A stretch of DNA of 64,000 nucleotides from Telopea speciosissima. Lineage: Eukaryota > Streptophyta > Magnoliopsida > Proteales > Proteaceae. Below the pieces are notes generated by a model. That model did no database searches and was not told where the DNA came from. It saw only the letters and a program-made list of their open reading frames with translations. Where the stretch lies: positions 49,901,043-49,965,042 of the forward strand of contig NC_057926.1 of the NCBI RefSeq assembly GCF_018873765.1, given 5' to 3'. Position numbers and translations under genes: made by a program. Numbering within the stretch: the first letter of the stretch is position 1; every line of letters begins with the position of its first letter. Positions 1 through 12,152 of this stretch are shown piece after piece.

Positions 1-20
1 ACAAAAGGAGATGTTTAACG

Positions 21-557
21 TTGATAAGGTCACTTGGTCTTTGTGTCCTGAAGGCAAAGTTCCCAATAGGTGAAAAGGAGCTCAAAGTGCCACTATTTCA
101 GGCTATCGTTTTGATGTTTTTTATTGATGCCCAAAAGCTTAGCTTTCAAGACATCAAGGATTCTTCAGATATTGAGAATAAAGAGCTCAGAAAGACTCTG
201 CAGTCTCTTGCATGTGAAAAATTATGTGTACTTCGAAAGATCCCCGTAGGCAGAAATGTGAGGGATAATGACTCATTTGTTTTCAACAAAGAATTTAGTT
301 CCCCACACGACAACATAAAGGTAAATCCAATCCAAATGGAATACTTTCTGAAGGAGAATACAAATGCTACTACACAAGTATTCGGCAATCGTATATATCA
401 GGTCAGAGCAGCTATTGCCCGAATAATGAAGAAAAGGAGAAAGCTTAGCTTAACCGACTTGAAAACTGAGCTCCTCCAGCAGATAGAGGAGCTCTTTGAA
501 CTGGAATTACTGGAGCTGGACAAGAGTGATCTGCAAATATTGCACTATCTGACTTGA
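21..557 (+). pseudogene. Cullin-4-like C-terminal fragment, probable retrocopy
   Basis: An open 178-codon frame matches the C-terminus of plant CUL4, the scaffold of CUL4-DDB1 ubiquitin ligases. Recognisable pieces in order are VLKAKFP, DAQKLSFQDIKD, KELRKTLQSLAC, the winged-helix part around IKVNPIQM, and the neddylation segment, here ARIMKKRRK in place of the usual VRIMKTRK. About 25 residues of the last helix region are missing between TELLQQ and the final LDKSDLQILHYLT. No intron interrupts it, whereas plant CUL4 genes are normally split here, so I infer a processed copy whose 5' part lies outside the window. The frame is open but strongly diverged (roughly 60 percent identity from memory). 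A diverged, expressed cullin paralogue is the alternative. Confidence 0.6.
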
Positions 558-1809
558 TCCATATCAGCTCATTATAGGTACTCCTTGTCCTTGTAAATGA
601 AAACATGAAACGGCTGTCCTCTCTACAGCTAGCCTCAGTGAATAGTGATTCTTTGGTACACCCATTGGTGGAATGTACATGAATCTATATTTTTTTTAAA
701 AATAGAATAAAAAAGATAGATTCGGGGGCTGAGTTCAGTTCTGTTCTGCCAAAAAAATATATATATTTCTTGGGCTATGATGCAATTTTCTCTCAACAAG
801 TGTGTGGGTTTCTCTGGTTTTCAAATTTGTTCAGTGGATTATAGTTGTCTGCTGAACTCTGTCAATTTACTTTTTATTTTCCATTCCATGGATATTGCAT
901 TAACACTTTTGCTTTTCCCCTCTTTTATTGTTTTTTTTCCCCCCTTCATTTGCTCTTTATATTCTTAAAGCAAAAGGAGATGGAGAGAGTGGTGACTGGA
1001 ATTGGATATTTGGGGCTATTTATTATGAGTTTAAAGGAACCAATCTATCGTTATGATTTAGATAGAGTTTGGAGATCTTTTTGTAGTGTCCCCTCTTATT
1101 TGGGGTTGGGGATGAACGAATGATGCCCAAAAACCGTAGGGTTTAATTATTTAGATCTTCATTCTTTTATATATATATATATATATTTTTAAGAGGGTTG
1201 ATGTTAAGACCTGATCACAATAAGCATTCTAAAATGGGCAAATCTACTAGTCTCACTAGCATCTTAAAATATTTTTCTTTGGGAAAAAAGTATACATCTT
1301 AGATACAACCCAACTCAGCCTTATCCCATTAAATGGGATTGGTTACATGGATCATCAACTCTATTCAAAGCCATGTTGTTACTAGTCCTAAGCTATGTTT
1401 GTCTTTTCTCATCACTTCTCTATAGTCATTTTAGGTTTAGCTTAGTACTTTTTGTTCTTATAATCTAAGTCAAATCACCTCTCCATACTGGAGCATTATT
1501 TATGAAGATTCTTTCCTATGTGGGAAAAACCAATTTGACATTGAATCATCCAAGGTTAATGGGATCTAGGCACCCCCTTTTGCGTAAAATTTTCCATGCA
1601 ACTAATGGGATACGGCTTCGATTTTATTTTTCATATTTTACATCTGATAAAATTTTCTTATCATAGAGCTTCTAACAAGGCTTCCAACTTCAATTAAATG
1701 TGACACATTGGGTTACTTTAGCAGGTTAAACACCAAAAATATTGTAAATGAATTAAATGAATGGGTTTCTTTTTCCATAAATAAAAGAGTAAAAAGAAAT
1801 TACAGTAAC
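558..1809. other. Gene-free stretch
   Basis: The first part looks like the 3' untranslated tail of the cullin copy, followed by AT-rich DNA with a short TA run near 1170-1187. Short open frames at 777-1123 have no recognisable protein features. I see nothing else. Confidence 0.5.
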
Positions 1810-2748
1810 TGTTAGAAATTCTCAATCTCCTCTTCATTGATCTCAACCATGAGAAAACATGTTATAATCACCAAGGCTTCCCTTGGTTCCAAAGAAATGC
1901 AAAAATTCTTCAAAAAAAAAAAGAAACTCAAAAAATTTCTTGAGAAATGAAATATACTTTATAGGATAATAAGTATTTTTTTTTTTTTTTGGTATTTGGA
2001 TGTTAGTGAGAAATGAAATATACGTTAAAGGATTTTCTTTCCCGTCACAATGCCTAGTGATGTATAACACTTCACTATTTGCTACATGACTATACATGGG
2101 TTAGTCCATGTGATAGAGGATTAGGCAAGTATCTCATTGGACATAAAAGCAGTACTCAATACTCAACAAACCAAACTAAGGAAGACATGAGCGAAGAATA
2201 TTTGAAATCGTTTTTCGTAAGAATGAATGAATGAATAGCCATTCCACCTTCTATTTATAGAGGTGAAGTTTCCCTTCAAGGTGTCTTTATGAAAGGGTGT
2301 GTCCAATATAACATGTGACCATGATTCTAAATCCCTTGAAGATTCTGAATCAAAAACTTCTGGGCCTTCCCCATGTATGTGAATGGGTATTTCCAAAGAA
2401 AGAGAGACCCAATAAGGTAAGGTCTATAAACCCAGGCCCAAAAAGACGTAAGCCCGTGGCCTTTGTAACCCCATGACTTAAATTATAAGTTACATCAAGC
2501 CCAAAAGCACTTGAGCCTGTGTCCAAAAAAATATGTAACTGGACTCAAGCCCAAGCCCACAGACACAAAAAATTACAAGTTACATCCAGGCCCAAAAGCA
2601 TTTGAACCCGTCTCCAAAAAATCTAAGCTATTGGACTGAGGCCCAAGCCCACATGCACATCACAACCACACTTGCCCAGTCCACATGGGAGATGATAGAT
2701 AATTTTCTTCAAAGAATTTGTCTGTCTTGAGTATACATGCTTCTAACA
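1810..2748 (-). mobile_element. Solo-LTR-like fossil, Copia type
   Basis: A ~939-bp block starts TGTTAGAA and ends TTCTAACA, perfect inverted LTR termini. Read on the minus strand it begins like many plant Copia LTRs and carries a TATA-like CTATAAATAG near 2250-2260. No internal retroelement sequence adjoins either end, and the flanking 5-mers (GTAAC and CAAAA) do not match, so no target-site duplication is visible. It looks old and is present as an LTR only. Confidence 0.55.
2487..2666. repeat. Two-copy tandem repeat, period 90 bp
   Basis: Two diverged copies start at 2487 and 2577, each with AAGTTACATC, then CCCAAAAGCA, then CAAGCCCA. They lie inside the LTR-like block. Confidence 0.7.
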
Positions 2749-3128
2749 CAAAACCATTGAATGAGTAAGGATTTAAAATTCGGAATCGGGAAAGGAATCA
2801 GTCAGAGAGGATACAGATCCGAATCGGCCTGAATCGGTTCAGGAATCGAGAATCTAAGTTATTTTATGGTGAAAATTGAATCGATTGATGCACCCATCCG
2901 ATTCCCGACTTTTATAACAGTGTGTATGAGTCTTGATTATATGATAACTATATATATATAGTTGTTGAACTTGTTTGTCTCTTTAACTTTGGATCTCTCC
3001 CTTTCAATACCAGTTACATAAACTCATTAGTCATTAACTAAGAAAAGCATGTAAACTCAATATAATGAATTTACAGAGCTCCATTAATTGCTATGATTAA
3101 ACCATCTAGTATACTGATTATGAGCCCT

Positions 3129-6100
3129 CTATATGGCTGTGTAGGTCTCCTTGGACATACTCCATTTGTACAGAACCTTGCCAAAAACATCATAGAAGAC
3201 GAGATCGGCGTCGGTTTCGGTAATCTTTACAGTCATGAATCCTTGCCCATCATAGAAGAATTTCAGTCCCTCTTTGCTCAGATCATACTCACCCCTCCAT
3301 GCCTTTGAACCACCCCCACTAGTAAAATATTGGAGTTTGCTGCATTCCCAAATCCAATCCCCTTATTAGCTACTTCAGTCCATGACTCAAGAACAGTTCC
3401 ATTTAAAATTTGGGAAAAAGAACTCTGTCCGGGAGTGTAGACTACACCAGTACTCCCATGAGTCTATCTCTTTCCTCTCCATATGAAAAGACACCTATGC
3501 CCCCTTGTTTTGTGGAGGAGAGAGAGAGAGACACATGAGAGTGCTGGTGTAAGCCACACTCCCGGACAGAAAACTACTTTCCTTAAAATTTTTTAAAAGC
3601 TTGAAACAGATTTTAATTAATTACCTGTCTAAGCTAGTGATGTGCTGCACCAAATGGTCATGTCCATTAATGTAAAGATCAACATCATTGCCCTGTAAAT
3701 TCAAAGAGAACAAGTTATTATCTGTTTATTTTTGAGGTGTTCTTTAGTAAAACTTCATTGATGATCACCTTAAGGATTGGGAGAAAGTCCTTAACGAGCT
3801 CCTTGGTGTCACCATGACTGCCTGCACTTCTCAATGTATGGTGACCAACTACGATTTTCCACTTCGATGTCGAATCTTTCAATGCCGAATCGAGATCCTA
3901 TTTATACAACCATTCCTAGATGTTAAAGCTTGAGCTTTCTTTAGGCTCAAAAAACAGATATATCTATAAAGTGGAAGTGGATGAATGAGTTACCTTCAGA
4001 AGGTTACTTTGATATTTCTTTCTAGTAGGAACTACACCCCTCCAGTCATAAGTATCATCCCCTGGATGAGTGAAGTATTTGTCTACGAAAGGAGTAGTGT
4101 CAACAAAGAAGATCTCTGCAATTCCTGTTAAATAACAAAGGAAAGAATAAAAAGATTAGATCATTTGGATTTCTTCGTATTTGATCTACAATGGATTAAT
4201 TGCGTTGGGGTTCCATGCACCGGAGATCAACCGGCAAACATTTTGTCAACACCAGTTGATGCACCGGTCGACTGGTAGCATCAATTGCCAGACAATAAAA
4301 GTAGGATTTTTGGAAATCCGTTTACATGGTTTTGATTGATAATTTGTTTAGTCCTTAGATGTCAAAAATCACGTGTTAATTTGATGTTTTGATGATCCGT
4401 AGAGCCACTCAAAGGTTGATTGACAGTTGAAATGAATCTGTTATTTGTGATTCTAGGGTTTACTTTGGTTGAGAAAGAATGGAAGTAACAATATTTGAAG
4501 ATTCGTGGCTAGGATTTGAGATTCTGAGGATGGAATCAAAAAATCTTGGTTGGAAATAGGTGAATTTAGGGCTTAAGGGTGAAGGAAGGTAGTTTGGGGG
4601 CAGAGGGACTCAAAGGGTTTTAAGAATAAGGGAAATGAAATGAATTTTGAAATCCAAACCCCTTCATATCCCGTGCCGCCTACAAGTCCGATAGCTAAGC
4701 CGGCGAGAAGGTAGGAGTAATAATCCCACATCAGATGTGAGTAGTTCGATGTGAAGACTTATATATAGGTACTTGGACACATTTTTTACGATTAGATTTT
4801 AAAGATGAGTTTTACCCAAGTCCCTAAGAAGTGATATCAGAGCCAAGGTTGATGAAACAGTACCTGTATTAACAATAAAAGATCTCATGCACAGCCATTT
4901 CTGATCTTTCATGGAAAGAACTGGGCTCAATTGGGCTTCTACATCACCCCTGTAATCGTGGTTGCCCAAAACTGCAAGAACTCAATCAAATTAATTATTT
5001 TCAACATAAAAATGGTTTATGAGTGGATGGAGGGTCTGAATGAACAAACCATTGAACCATAGCTTTTGCAAGCTTTTAGCAGTGTAGATATTGGAAAATG
5101 ACTCCTCAAATGCTGGGTCATCTACCCCAGTCAGTCCATTCTCATAGAAGTTGTCACCAGTGGAGATTATAAAAGCTGGGTCCAGCTCTTCTCCTATCTT
5201 TCCCATCTGAAATAAACACATAGTATGTGAGAACAAAGAAAGAATCCCTAACTAGTTAAACCAGAAAAATGGGAGAATCAGGTTCTTTTGCACTAGTGGA
5301 TCAATGGTTCAGTTGAAGAGAACTGAAAAATAAGGAAAAAAAGGGGGGGGGGGAGATTAATGCAAAATTCAATTACTATGTAACATGTAGAAAGCTAAAA
5401 AAATTTATAGTTGTTTTTTTTTTAAAAACAATTTCATAAAATTATCTTAGTTAGGTAAAAAGTCTTGTATGATTAAAATTCTATTTCATTCTTAATATTT
5501 ATGAGGAGGCAATCATAGACAAGTGTTAGACCCACAAATGATCAGTTTATGAGGGTATACTGTATATTTTCTTTTTCACCATATTCATAACAAAAGTGGT
5601 GTGGCTTTAGGTGTTAAAATATTATCAAATTGACACAAAAAATACTTAAAATGATACACCCATATGAGGTGTACAATAATAAAAATGGGATTCACAAAAA
5701 CAAAATCATATGAATACTTCAAATCATAGTTATCAATGTCATAAGGCGATCAAGGCATTGAAGAGGATCCAAAATCAAGGCGATACCAACAAGACGGCAA
5801 ATCACCCATGCCGTAGGAGAGAATCCAAAATCAAGGCGATACCAACAAGACGGCAAATCACCCGTGGCGTAGGAGAGAATCCAAAATCAACAAAGCGTCA
5901 AGTCACCTGTCTAAGTGCCCAAGGCGATGCCTTGATATAAATAACACACCCACCCATATATCAATGTTTCTACCAAAAAAAAAAATGAAGAAATGTTCTC
6001 TGCAGGGGCCCGCCCAGACACATGGGGCAGAAATGACCGGTGCACCCCCATGAATGGTGGAAAATCCGCCCCAATGTGCCAGAAGAAGGCCATGGATTCT

Positions 6101-6412
6101 ATTCCAAGAAAAAGGGCTATATTGTTTCAAGAAGAAGATGAAGCCCAAAAAAAGAAAAAAAAAGTTTCTTATCAAGAAAATATGATTGAGAGACAGAGAG
6201 AATAAGCATACCTGAACTGCAACTTCAGTTTGGTTGTACAGTCCTTTCCTTCCCCAATCTCCAATAACCAAAAACTTGAGTGAATCAGAGTTCACCAAAT
6301 GATTGATACGGTGAAGCTCAGCCAACGTAGAGACTAAACACAAGGCGAGGGTGATTGCCCACAGAGCCATAGACCTCTTGTTGTTGATGAAGGAACCTGA
6401 AGAAGCAGCCAT
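3129..6412 (-). CDS. PAP: Purple acid phosphatase A, seven exons
   Basis: Spliced as complement(3129..3339, 3625..3692, 3769..3897, 3994..4124, 4864..4971, 5050..5206, 6212..6412), giving 334 residues, the usual length of small plant PAPs (PAP3/7/8/17 group). All introns are GT-AG and the phases join cleanly. An N-terminal hydrophobic stretch (about residues 15-31) is a signal peptide, so the enzyme is probably secreted or vacuolar. The binuclear-metal ligands of the family are all visible: GDWG (D52), GDNFY (D85, Y88), LGNHD (N123, H124), VVGHH (217-219) and NGHDH (251-255). The family hydrolyses phosphate monoesters and often shows peroxidase activity. The start is the ATG at 6412; an in-frame GTG lies just upstream. 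Intron 1 (~1 kb), intron 3 and intron 6 carry repeats. It is a paralogue of the gene at 27.3-29.3 kb. Confidence 0.93.
3424..3570. mobile_element. MITE with ~30-bp inverted termini in PAP A intron 6
   Basis: The left end TCTGTCCGGGAGTGT is matched inversely by ACACTCCCGGACAGA at the right end, and the complementarity continues inward (CTACACCAG / CTGGTGTAAG). The 147-bp length and the foldback fit a miniature DNA transposon. I could not assign a clear target-site duplication. Confidence 0.75.
4690..4844 (+). mobile_element. LTR-end plus primer-binding-site fossil in PAP A intron 3
   Basis: The sequence around 4725-4829 resembles the end of a short plant LTR, and TGATATCAGAGCC at 4832-4844 resembles the initiator-Met tRNA primer-binding site (TGGTATCAGAGC) used by Copia and TRIM elements. 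The left boundary is uncertain and no second LTR is seen, so it is a remnant only. Confidence 0.4.
5767..5897. repeat. 56-bp tandem repeat in PAP A intron 1
   Basis: Two nearly identical units start at 5767 and 5823 (ATCCAAAATCAAGGCG...), and a partial third starts at 5879. They differ at only a few positions, so the duplication is fairly recent. Confidence 0.85.
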
Positions 6413-7635
6413 CACAACTACTCTGCAGACAGGAGAACTGGAGGAGAAGCAACAGAAACAATGAAAAACTACAGTAAGATTGAACCAGTATTTAAGATTG
6501 AAAAGTCCAATAAAAAGGACAAACGAATTTGGGAAATAAGGGAAGTAACCAAGAAAGTGGGGTGAGGGTCAGGTGGGCCCTACAGATAAGAAAACCTAGA
6601 GTTTTCCCTTGGCAGAGAAGATAAGCTACTTGTTTTCTTATGGGGAAGAAAGGTAGTTGGATACCAATCCCTGCCTTGTTAGTTTTGTTTCAGTGTTTGA
6701 ATTCCCAAGATTTTTTTGAAGAATTGTTTCACAGGAACAAACAAATCTAGGGGACCTTTCATTGTCTATGGGACCTTTTTCTTTTCTTCAATTGGAACAA
6801 GGAATAATTCTGGAATAATTCTATGTGGATTTGGGTAATGGGTTTGTTCTTTTATAAATTGCTATTCATGGCCTTATGGGGGGTGGATATTTATTGTTTA
6901 TTGGAATCCACTTCATAAAGTGCTTTTTAAGTGTCAATTTTCTCTAGTGCCAAAACCTTCCCTACTTTCCACCTGCCTCAGAACCAGCCTTGGATGTAAA
7001 GAATCAGCCTTGGATGTAATTAAGTGAGTGATTTAAGAACTGTGGTTCCTCAGCCAGTGTAGGTGCCAATGGGAGCGAATATAGAAACATCATTAGAGGT
7101 GGAAATTTTTGCTTTTCATGGGGGCAGGGCATTCATTTCGTGCAGAACTAAGTTTGCGTATAGAAATTACCTTCTTAGGCAGGGATAAATTGGCTACTGC
7201 CCGAATTGCAGCTATGTTCCTGCTGCCCCAATTGTAGGCGTCAATTTGGAATTTAGAAAGGTATTTTGAAAAATATTAAAACTTAAGAGGATATTTGTGA
7301 ACCCAAAGAGGAAAGAAATTATCCCTAATCGGCCTGCAACATATGTGAAGAGACGTAGTGTATGCCTTTTAGCTTAACCATAGTAGGGAAATGGCGAACC
7401 CTTAGCAAACATGCACTCTACACCATCTCACATTCATTTCTCTAATAATTTTTTTTCTCGTTTAAAAAGAATTAATGTTGTAACATATGTGAGAAGGCAT
7501 AGTGTATGCCTTAGACTCTGAGAGCCTTTTTCTCTTAACAATATTAGGGAAAAGTTTGGGCACACCACCTGCGTATTTCGAACTAACGTCCGTTGTGTCT
7601 CTCTTCCCTTGCATTGGTGCAACCCACTAATTTAC
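6413..7635. other. Upstream region of PAP A
   Basis: This is the promoter side of PAP A. I scanned each ATAT by eye and found no GNATATNC (P1BS) site, unlike the upstream DNA of PAP B. TTAAATAC on the minus strand near 6487-6496 is a weak TATA candidate. Otherwise the DNA is unremarkable and has no convincing gene. Confidence 0.45.
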
Positions 7636-8072
7636 TGTTAGAATCGTGGATACGATCCGGCAGAAGCAAATTGGAATTGTTGCAACCGATGGGATAAACC
7701 ATTCAAAACTCAAAACGAAACTTAGGGTTTCGATCGTTACCTGAAACTTCATGAGCGCAAAGCCTCCAAGCAATCTTAGCCCTTTTGCAATAAATCCCAC
7801 ACACACGTACAACTTTGCGTTCCCTTGAATGCAAGTTCCTCCACAATCAGTTTGGATTTTTACCAAAACCCTAATCACAGACTAGTAGAGAAGAAAACTG
7901 AAGAAGATGAAAAAGCCCAATAATATTATGAGAGTCTGTACCAGGGTTTTCACACCATATCTATATATAATGCAAAACCTTATTACTAAGTAATTGGGTA
8001 ATTATCAAATTACCCCTGGGTTTTTCTAGCGGGAATTGAAATCCAATTCATAATCGAATTCCTTTTTCAACA
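7636..8072 (-). mobile_element. Solo LTR fossil, Copia type
   Basis: A 437-bp block starts TGTTAGAAT and ends TTCAACA. Flanking 5-mers TTTAC and CTTAC match in 4 of 5 positions, consistent with a decayed 5-bp target-site duplication. On the minus strand the 3' end, with a GGATCGTATCC motif just inside, resembles known Copia LTR ends. No internal region is present. Confidence 0.6.
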
Positions 8073-8594
8073 CTTACTGCACGTATGTGGTGTGTCTATC
8101 TCTTTCCCTACTTTAAATTAAAAGGGGATATTCCTGCTCTCAGTTACTCCAAATTCACACTCTGAGACTGAGAGTGGCACATAATCCTCCAATTCAAATG
8201 TTTGACTTCATGTTAAAAACATTTACACTATGAAAGAAATAAACCATGGTTGAATTCTAATATACTAATGGGAGTCACATTGGGTGTATGAGTGTGGTGT
8301 GTGTGTTGTGTATATCCGTCATTCTACAGTTCTAAAAGTCAGTTCTAAAAATCGATTAATCTCTTAGGATTGGTGTGTGGTTTGTATGATTACACTTGCA
8401 TAAAAAAAAATCCTAATGGAAGAGGGATAGAAACATCATCCGTGTACGATAAACTAGTGGATGGCACCAATGGGGGTCCAAGACAAGGCATCATATATGA
8501 AGGGGCAAAAGTAATTTTTTTTTTGTTTGTAATTGACAAAGGTCGAGGGGAAGCATGTGGTGTGGCCAGCCTTTTCCGTACCTTTAATTATCAT

Positions 8595-9045
8595 TCTTTC
8601 AAGGGACCTTCACTTGAGCTCCACTTCAATACATGAGAGTGAGATTATCTTTAATTATAATTGTTTCAACTTTTTAAGACCCAAAAAAAATCTATGGCCT
8701 GTGTTGTTAGTTTAACTTATTCTAATTAATTTTTGGGTCTTATGACATAACTACTGATTTGATTTGTAAGAAAAAAATTATTTATTCAGTTCTGATTTGT
8801 TTTAGATAATAGATATATAAGGGTGCATTTGGTGATTCAAATTCTATTGGTTGGATGATGAACAAGAATTCATAAAAAAATGCAGATATGACAAACAATG
8901 TCACTATTTGGAAGCACATCAAGCCGAGCAGAGAATCTATTCTTAAGATTTCACCCAAAAGAATAAAAATAAAATCTATTTTTAAGACAATAATGATGCC
9001 CCTATTGGCCATTTTTGAATTGGATAAGATTACCCAAGGCATGAA
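8595..9045. repeat. Dispersed repeat blocks A and B, first copy
   Basis: Block A (about 8595-8775) recurs at about 10895-11085, sharing for example CTAATTAATTTTTGGGTCTT. Block B (about 8820-9045) recurs at 10530-10800 and 13500-13980. The order is A-B here but B-A at 10.5-11.1 kb, so this is not a simple tandem duplication. No coding potential is visible; the blocks may be pieces of an unrecognised transposon. Confidence 0.6.
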
Positions 9046-9159
9046 CCGAGGGAGGTGATAATTATTCGTGAGTGGACGAAGAACCCACAGAGAAAAGTAA
9101 GACAGGTAGAAAATGAGGGTGTTTTTGTTTTGTAATTAATAAAAAAATTTTAATATTTA

Positions 9160-9222
9160 AAAAAATCAAGGGGTGATTTGAATTTCGTTTGAAAACTAAG
9201 GGGTGACGTGTAATTTACCTTT
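9160..9222. mobile_element. Half-copy of the long-TIR MITE family
   Basis: This block carries one terminal arm, AAGGGGTGA...GAAAACTAAGGGGTGA then GTAATTTACC, that matches the arms of the 392-bp element at 41621-42012. The other arm is not found nearby, so it is a truncated copy. Confidence 0.6.
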
Positions 9223-9279
9223 TTAGGTTTAGATTAAGAGCTTGTATAAAGGGTGGTGGATTAGGGGATGAGATAGGCC

Positions 9280-9503
9280 TAGGGGTGTAAATGAATAGCC
9301 GAAATCCATTTTTGTATCCGTTTAGCAATATTCGAATCCGTTCGAAAGCTAAACGGATGCAGATACGGATATGCTATAACTATTTACATGTAAACAGATA
9401 AAATCTCCAATCCATATCCGTGTCCGTATCCGTCCGATAACTAATCGGATGCGGATGCGGATATAGCACTATTTGAGCCGAATCCGATCAGTTTACAGCC
9501 CTA
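9280..9503. mobile_element. hAT-like non-autonomous element, family B (224 bp)
   Basis: The termini are TAGGGGTGTAAA and TTTACAGCCCTA, and the interior is full of GGATGCGGAT-type repeats. It is flanked by a perfect 8-bp duplication, GATAGGCC at 9272-9279 and 9504-9511. The 8-bp duplication and the TAGGG-TGTAA ends are typical of hAT MITEs. Confidence 0.85.
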
Positions 9504-9980
9504 GATAGGCCCCAAGGTGGTTTGAACTCATGACCTCTTATTTAAGGAGTTGGTCTTTTGCCAACTGACACCTTGGGGTTTACCTTTTTTGTTTTACAAA
9601 ATAGTTCTGAAGTATTTTAGTGTTGCAGTCTCAATGAATGGTGTGGATTGGGTAGATTCCACTTAGTTGGTATAGATCATGCAAACTAAACTATGATTAG
9701 TTGATCAGATTCGATGAGGTTGATGGGGGGGGGTCTCAGAGGGCAAAGATTGGATGGTGTTAAAGTGTTCAACCTTCTCTGTATAACGCTTCAATGGCAA
9801 TAATAATTTCATATTGTGGCAACAATGGGTGAAAAATATTCTTACATTGAGGGGGGTAATCTAAACTCTCAAAAAGAAATCAGATGACAACAAATGAGTG
9901 ACTAGAGTTAAGGATTAGTAAACAACATGGTCTAATTGTATCTTGCGAATAACACTCTATGTGAGGTCATCAGCTTTGTG

Positions 9981-10384
9981 TATGAGTGTCAAAAAAACCC
10001 GACCAGCCTGAACTCGCACTGAGCCTGGGTCAGGCGGGCTGGGCTTGGGTTGAGGCCTCCTCGACCTTGACAGGCCAGCCCGACCCTGTATTATATAATA
10101 TATATTTAAACAATATATAGAGAGCGATGCCTTGGTAAGATGATCAAGGTTCCTCTATTGTGGCCAAGTGTTTATGAGTCCATGTTTGGAAATAGTCTCT
10201 TTGTGAAAAACACCTTGTTTTTTATAGCCTAGGATTTGTTAAGTGGGTTGTGATTAGGCTTTGTTAGTTCCACAACTCAATGGGTCGATCAAGATATTCA
10301 GAGTCAATTAAGACCTTGGGTTTAGGTTAAGACTCTTAGGGTTGGACTAGGGTTTAGGGCAAGCCCATACCGTTGACATCCCTA
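9981..10384. mobile_element. hAT-like non-autonomous element, family A (404 bp)
   Basis: The ends are TATGAGTGTCAA and TTGACATCCCTA, and the interior is the GC-rich 'GGGCTGGGCTTGGG' type shared with four other elements in this window. Flanking 8-mers GCTTTGTG (9973-9980) and GCTTTGGG (10385-10392) match 7 of 8, so it is an old but recognisable hAT insertion. Confidence 0.75.
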
Positions 10385-10529
10385 GCTTTGGGGTACGCTT
10401 ATTTGGGTTTGTGAAAGTTTTCCTTTCCAGAGGGCCTTCTCAAAATTGTACTTTCCCTTTTGCTAATATAATGCCCCACTTGCAGGGTTTTTATGCCCCA
10501 AGAAATGCATTGTGTGAGAAGAATCATAT

Positions 10530-11090
10530 GTTCAAATTCTATTGTTTTAAGAATTTATAAAAAAATGCTAAATGACTATCAATGTCACTATTTGGATGCA
10601 CATCCAGCGAAACACAAAATCTATTCTAACTTCTTAAGACACTAAAATGGCCCTTTTGGCCAAATCTATATTTAATTTTCACATAAAAAAGATTAACGGG
10701 GAAATCAATGGTGCAAGGAGCTTCTATACTGGTCCATATATCATATTCTCAAAGTTTGGTATTCCAACTTTTTCTGTTTAATTAAAAAATCTCTTTTTGT
10801 ATGCAAAATCAAAATTTTTTATTATTAAAATCTTCTTTGTACGTAAAATAATTTTTTTTGCACTCTCCTATGTCTAGGTGCAGAAACCACGCCACCAGAC
10901 ATCATTCTTCAATGGTACCATCACATGAGCTCCATTTCAATACAAGTGGGTGAGATTACCTTTAATTATCATCGTTTCAACTTTTTAAGGCCCAAAGAAT
11001 TTTATGGGTTGTGTTGTTAGTTTGGTTTATTCTAATTAATTTTTGGGTCTTATGACATAACTACTGATTTGACTCATAAATTGAAAATCT
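10530..11090. repeat. Dispersed repeat blocks B and A, second copy
   Basis: Block B (10530-10800) and block A (10895-11085) are diverged copies of those at 8.6-9.0 kb. See that entry. There is no gene here. Confidence 0.6.
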
Positions 11091-11285
11091 ATATTACTCT
11101 AATGCATTCTAAGGGATGTCGGTCTTGGACTGATGGTTGGGAGTAAGTTTGCATGCGTATGCGTATTTATACACGTATCAATAAATTTTTTGATTTATTA
11201 TAGCGTGATTTTTTTTGAATTTTGTTTTGTTTTCAGTAATTGATGGAATGATGAATTAGGGAAACAAAGATATGACTGTATGAGC

Positions 11286-11869
11286 TAGGGGTGAAACAGG
11301 GCCGGGTTTTTAAAAACCCTAGCCCAACCCTGAGTCCTCTTGGCTCAACCCAAGCCCAATCCGGCCCTAGGTCAGGTTGAGATATCTCAGCCTAGTCCAG
11401 CCCAGTCCTGATTGACCTTGATCGGACCGAACTAGGCCGTGTTGACCCTGATTGATCCTGATTTTTACCATTTACATCATCCTATGCATTAAAAAAAGAG
11501 ACACATGTGAGAGTGGCTATTGATTTGTTTCACTCATTTGACCATTAGATTTTTTTTTGGGTTAAAAAACATAACCCAATCTTAAAATTGTAAATAATTT
11601 CGTTCAATAGATAATTAACATTTTTTTCTTGGTAAACCAACAATTTATTAGATATTAAACAAAATTTGCAAAATATAAACAATAGATTGTAAAGCATAAT
11701 CTAACACAGGGCCAGGCTCAACCCGAGGTCTCAACCCTGGCCCAACCCGACCTTGACCCAGTCCTAAAAATTTCAACCCTAACCCACCCTCAAGATTGAA
11801 AAATCCAACCCAGGCCCTCTTCAGGCTCATGGCGGGCTTTGATTAATAGGACCAAACTTACACCCCCTA
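11286..11869. mobile_element. hAT-like non-autonomous element, family A, inside the ndhH insert (584 bp)
   Basis: It begins TAGGGGTGAAAC and ends ACACCCCCTA. Flanks GTATGAGC (11278-11285) and GTACCAGC (11870-11877) match 6 of 8; the right flank is the authentic ndhH sequence, and the left is its decayed duplicate. The interior is the GC-rich family A type. Confidence 0.75.
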
Positions 11870-12007
11870 GTACCAGCTACAAGAAAAATCCTTATGATGG
11901 TCAATATGGGTCCTCACCATCCATCAATGCATGGTGTTCTTCGACTCATAGTTATTTTAGATGGTAAAAATGTTATTGATTGTGAACCCATATTGGGTTA
12001 TTTACAA

Positions 12008-12152
12008 GGATCCAACTCTTCTTTAGGGAACCCAGCATCCAAGGAGTGTGTAGGGGGCATTCAAGAGTTGGGCTGTGCCGCACACATTTCGATGTATGCC
12101 TAAAGATGTGTGCAACACAGTTCAACGGGCTGAATGCCCCTGGGCGTGCTCT
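12008..12152. mobile_element. Foldback element inside ndhH
   Basis: About 145 bp foreign to ndhH is a long imperfect hairpin: GGGGGCATTCA near 12052 pairs with TGAATGCCCC near 12131, and GCACACAT pairs with ATGTGTGC at the loop. Exact ends are unclear because the duplicated TTTACAC-like target has decayed. Confidence 0.65.

Noticed and set aside
5767-5897. CRISPR-like direct repeats in PAP A intron 1
   Set aside because: The units are contiguous 56-bp tandem copies without unique spacers, in a plant genome.
5903-6415. A 170-residue frame starting upstream of PAP A
   Set aside because: It is PAP exon 1 read through into intron 1 beyond a good GT donor, starting from a GTG; the spliced gene explains it better.
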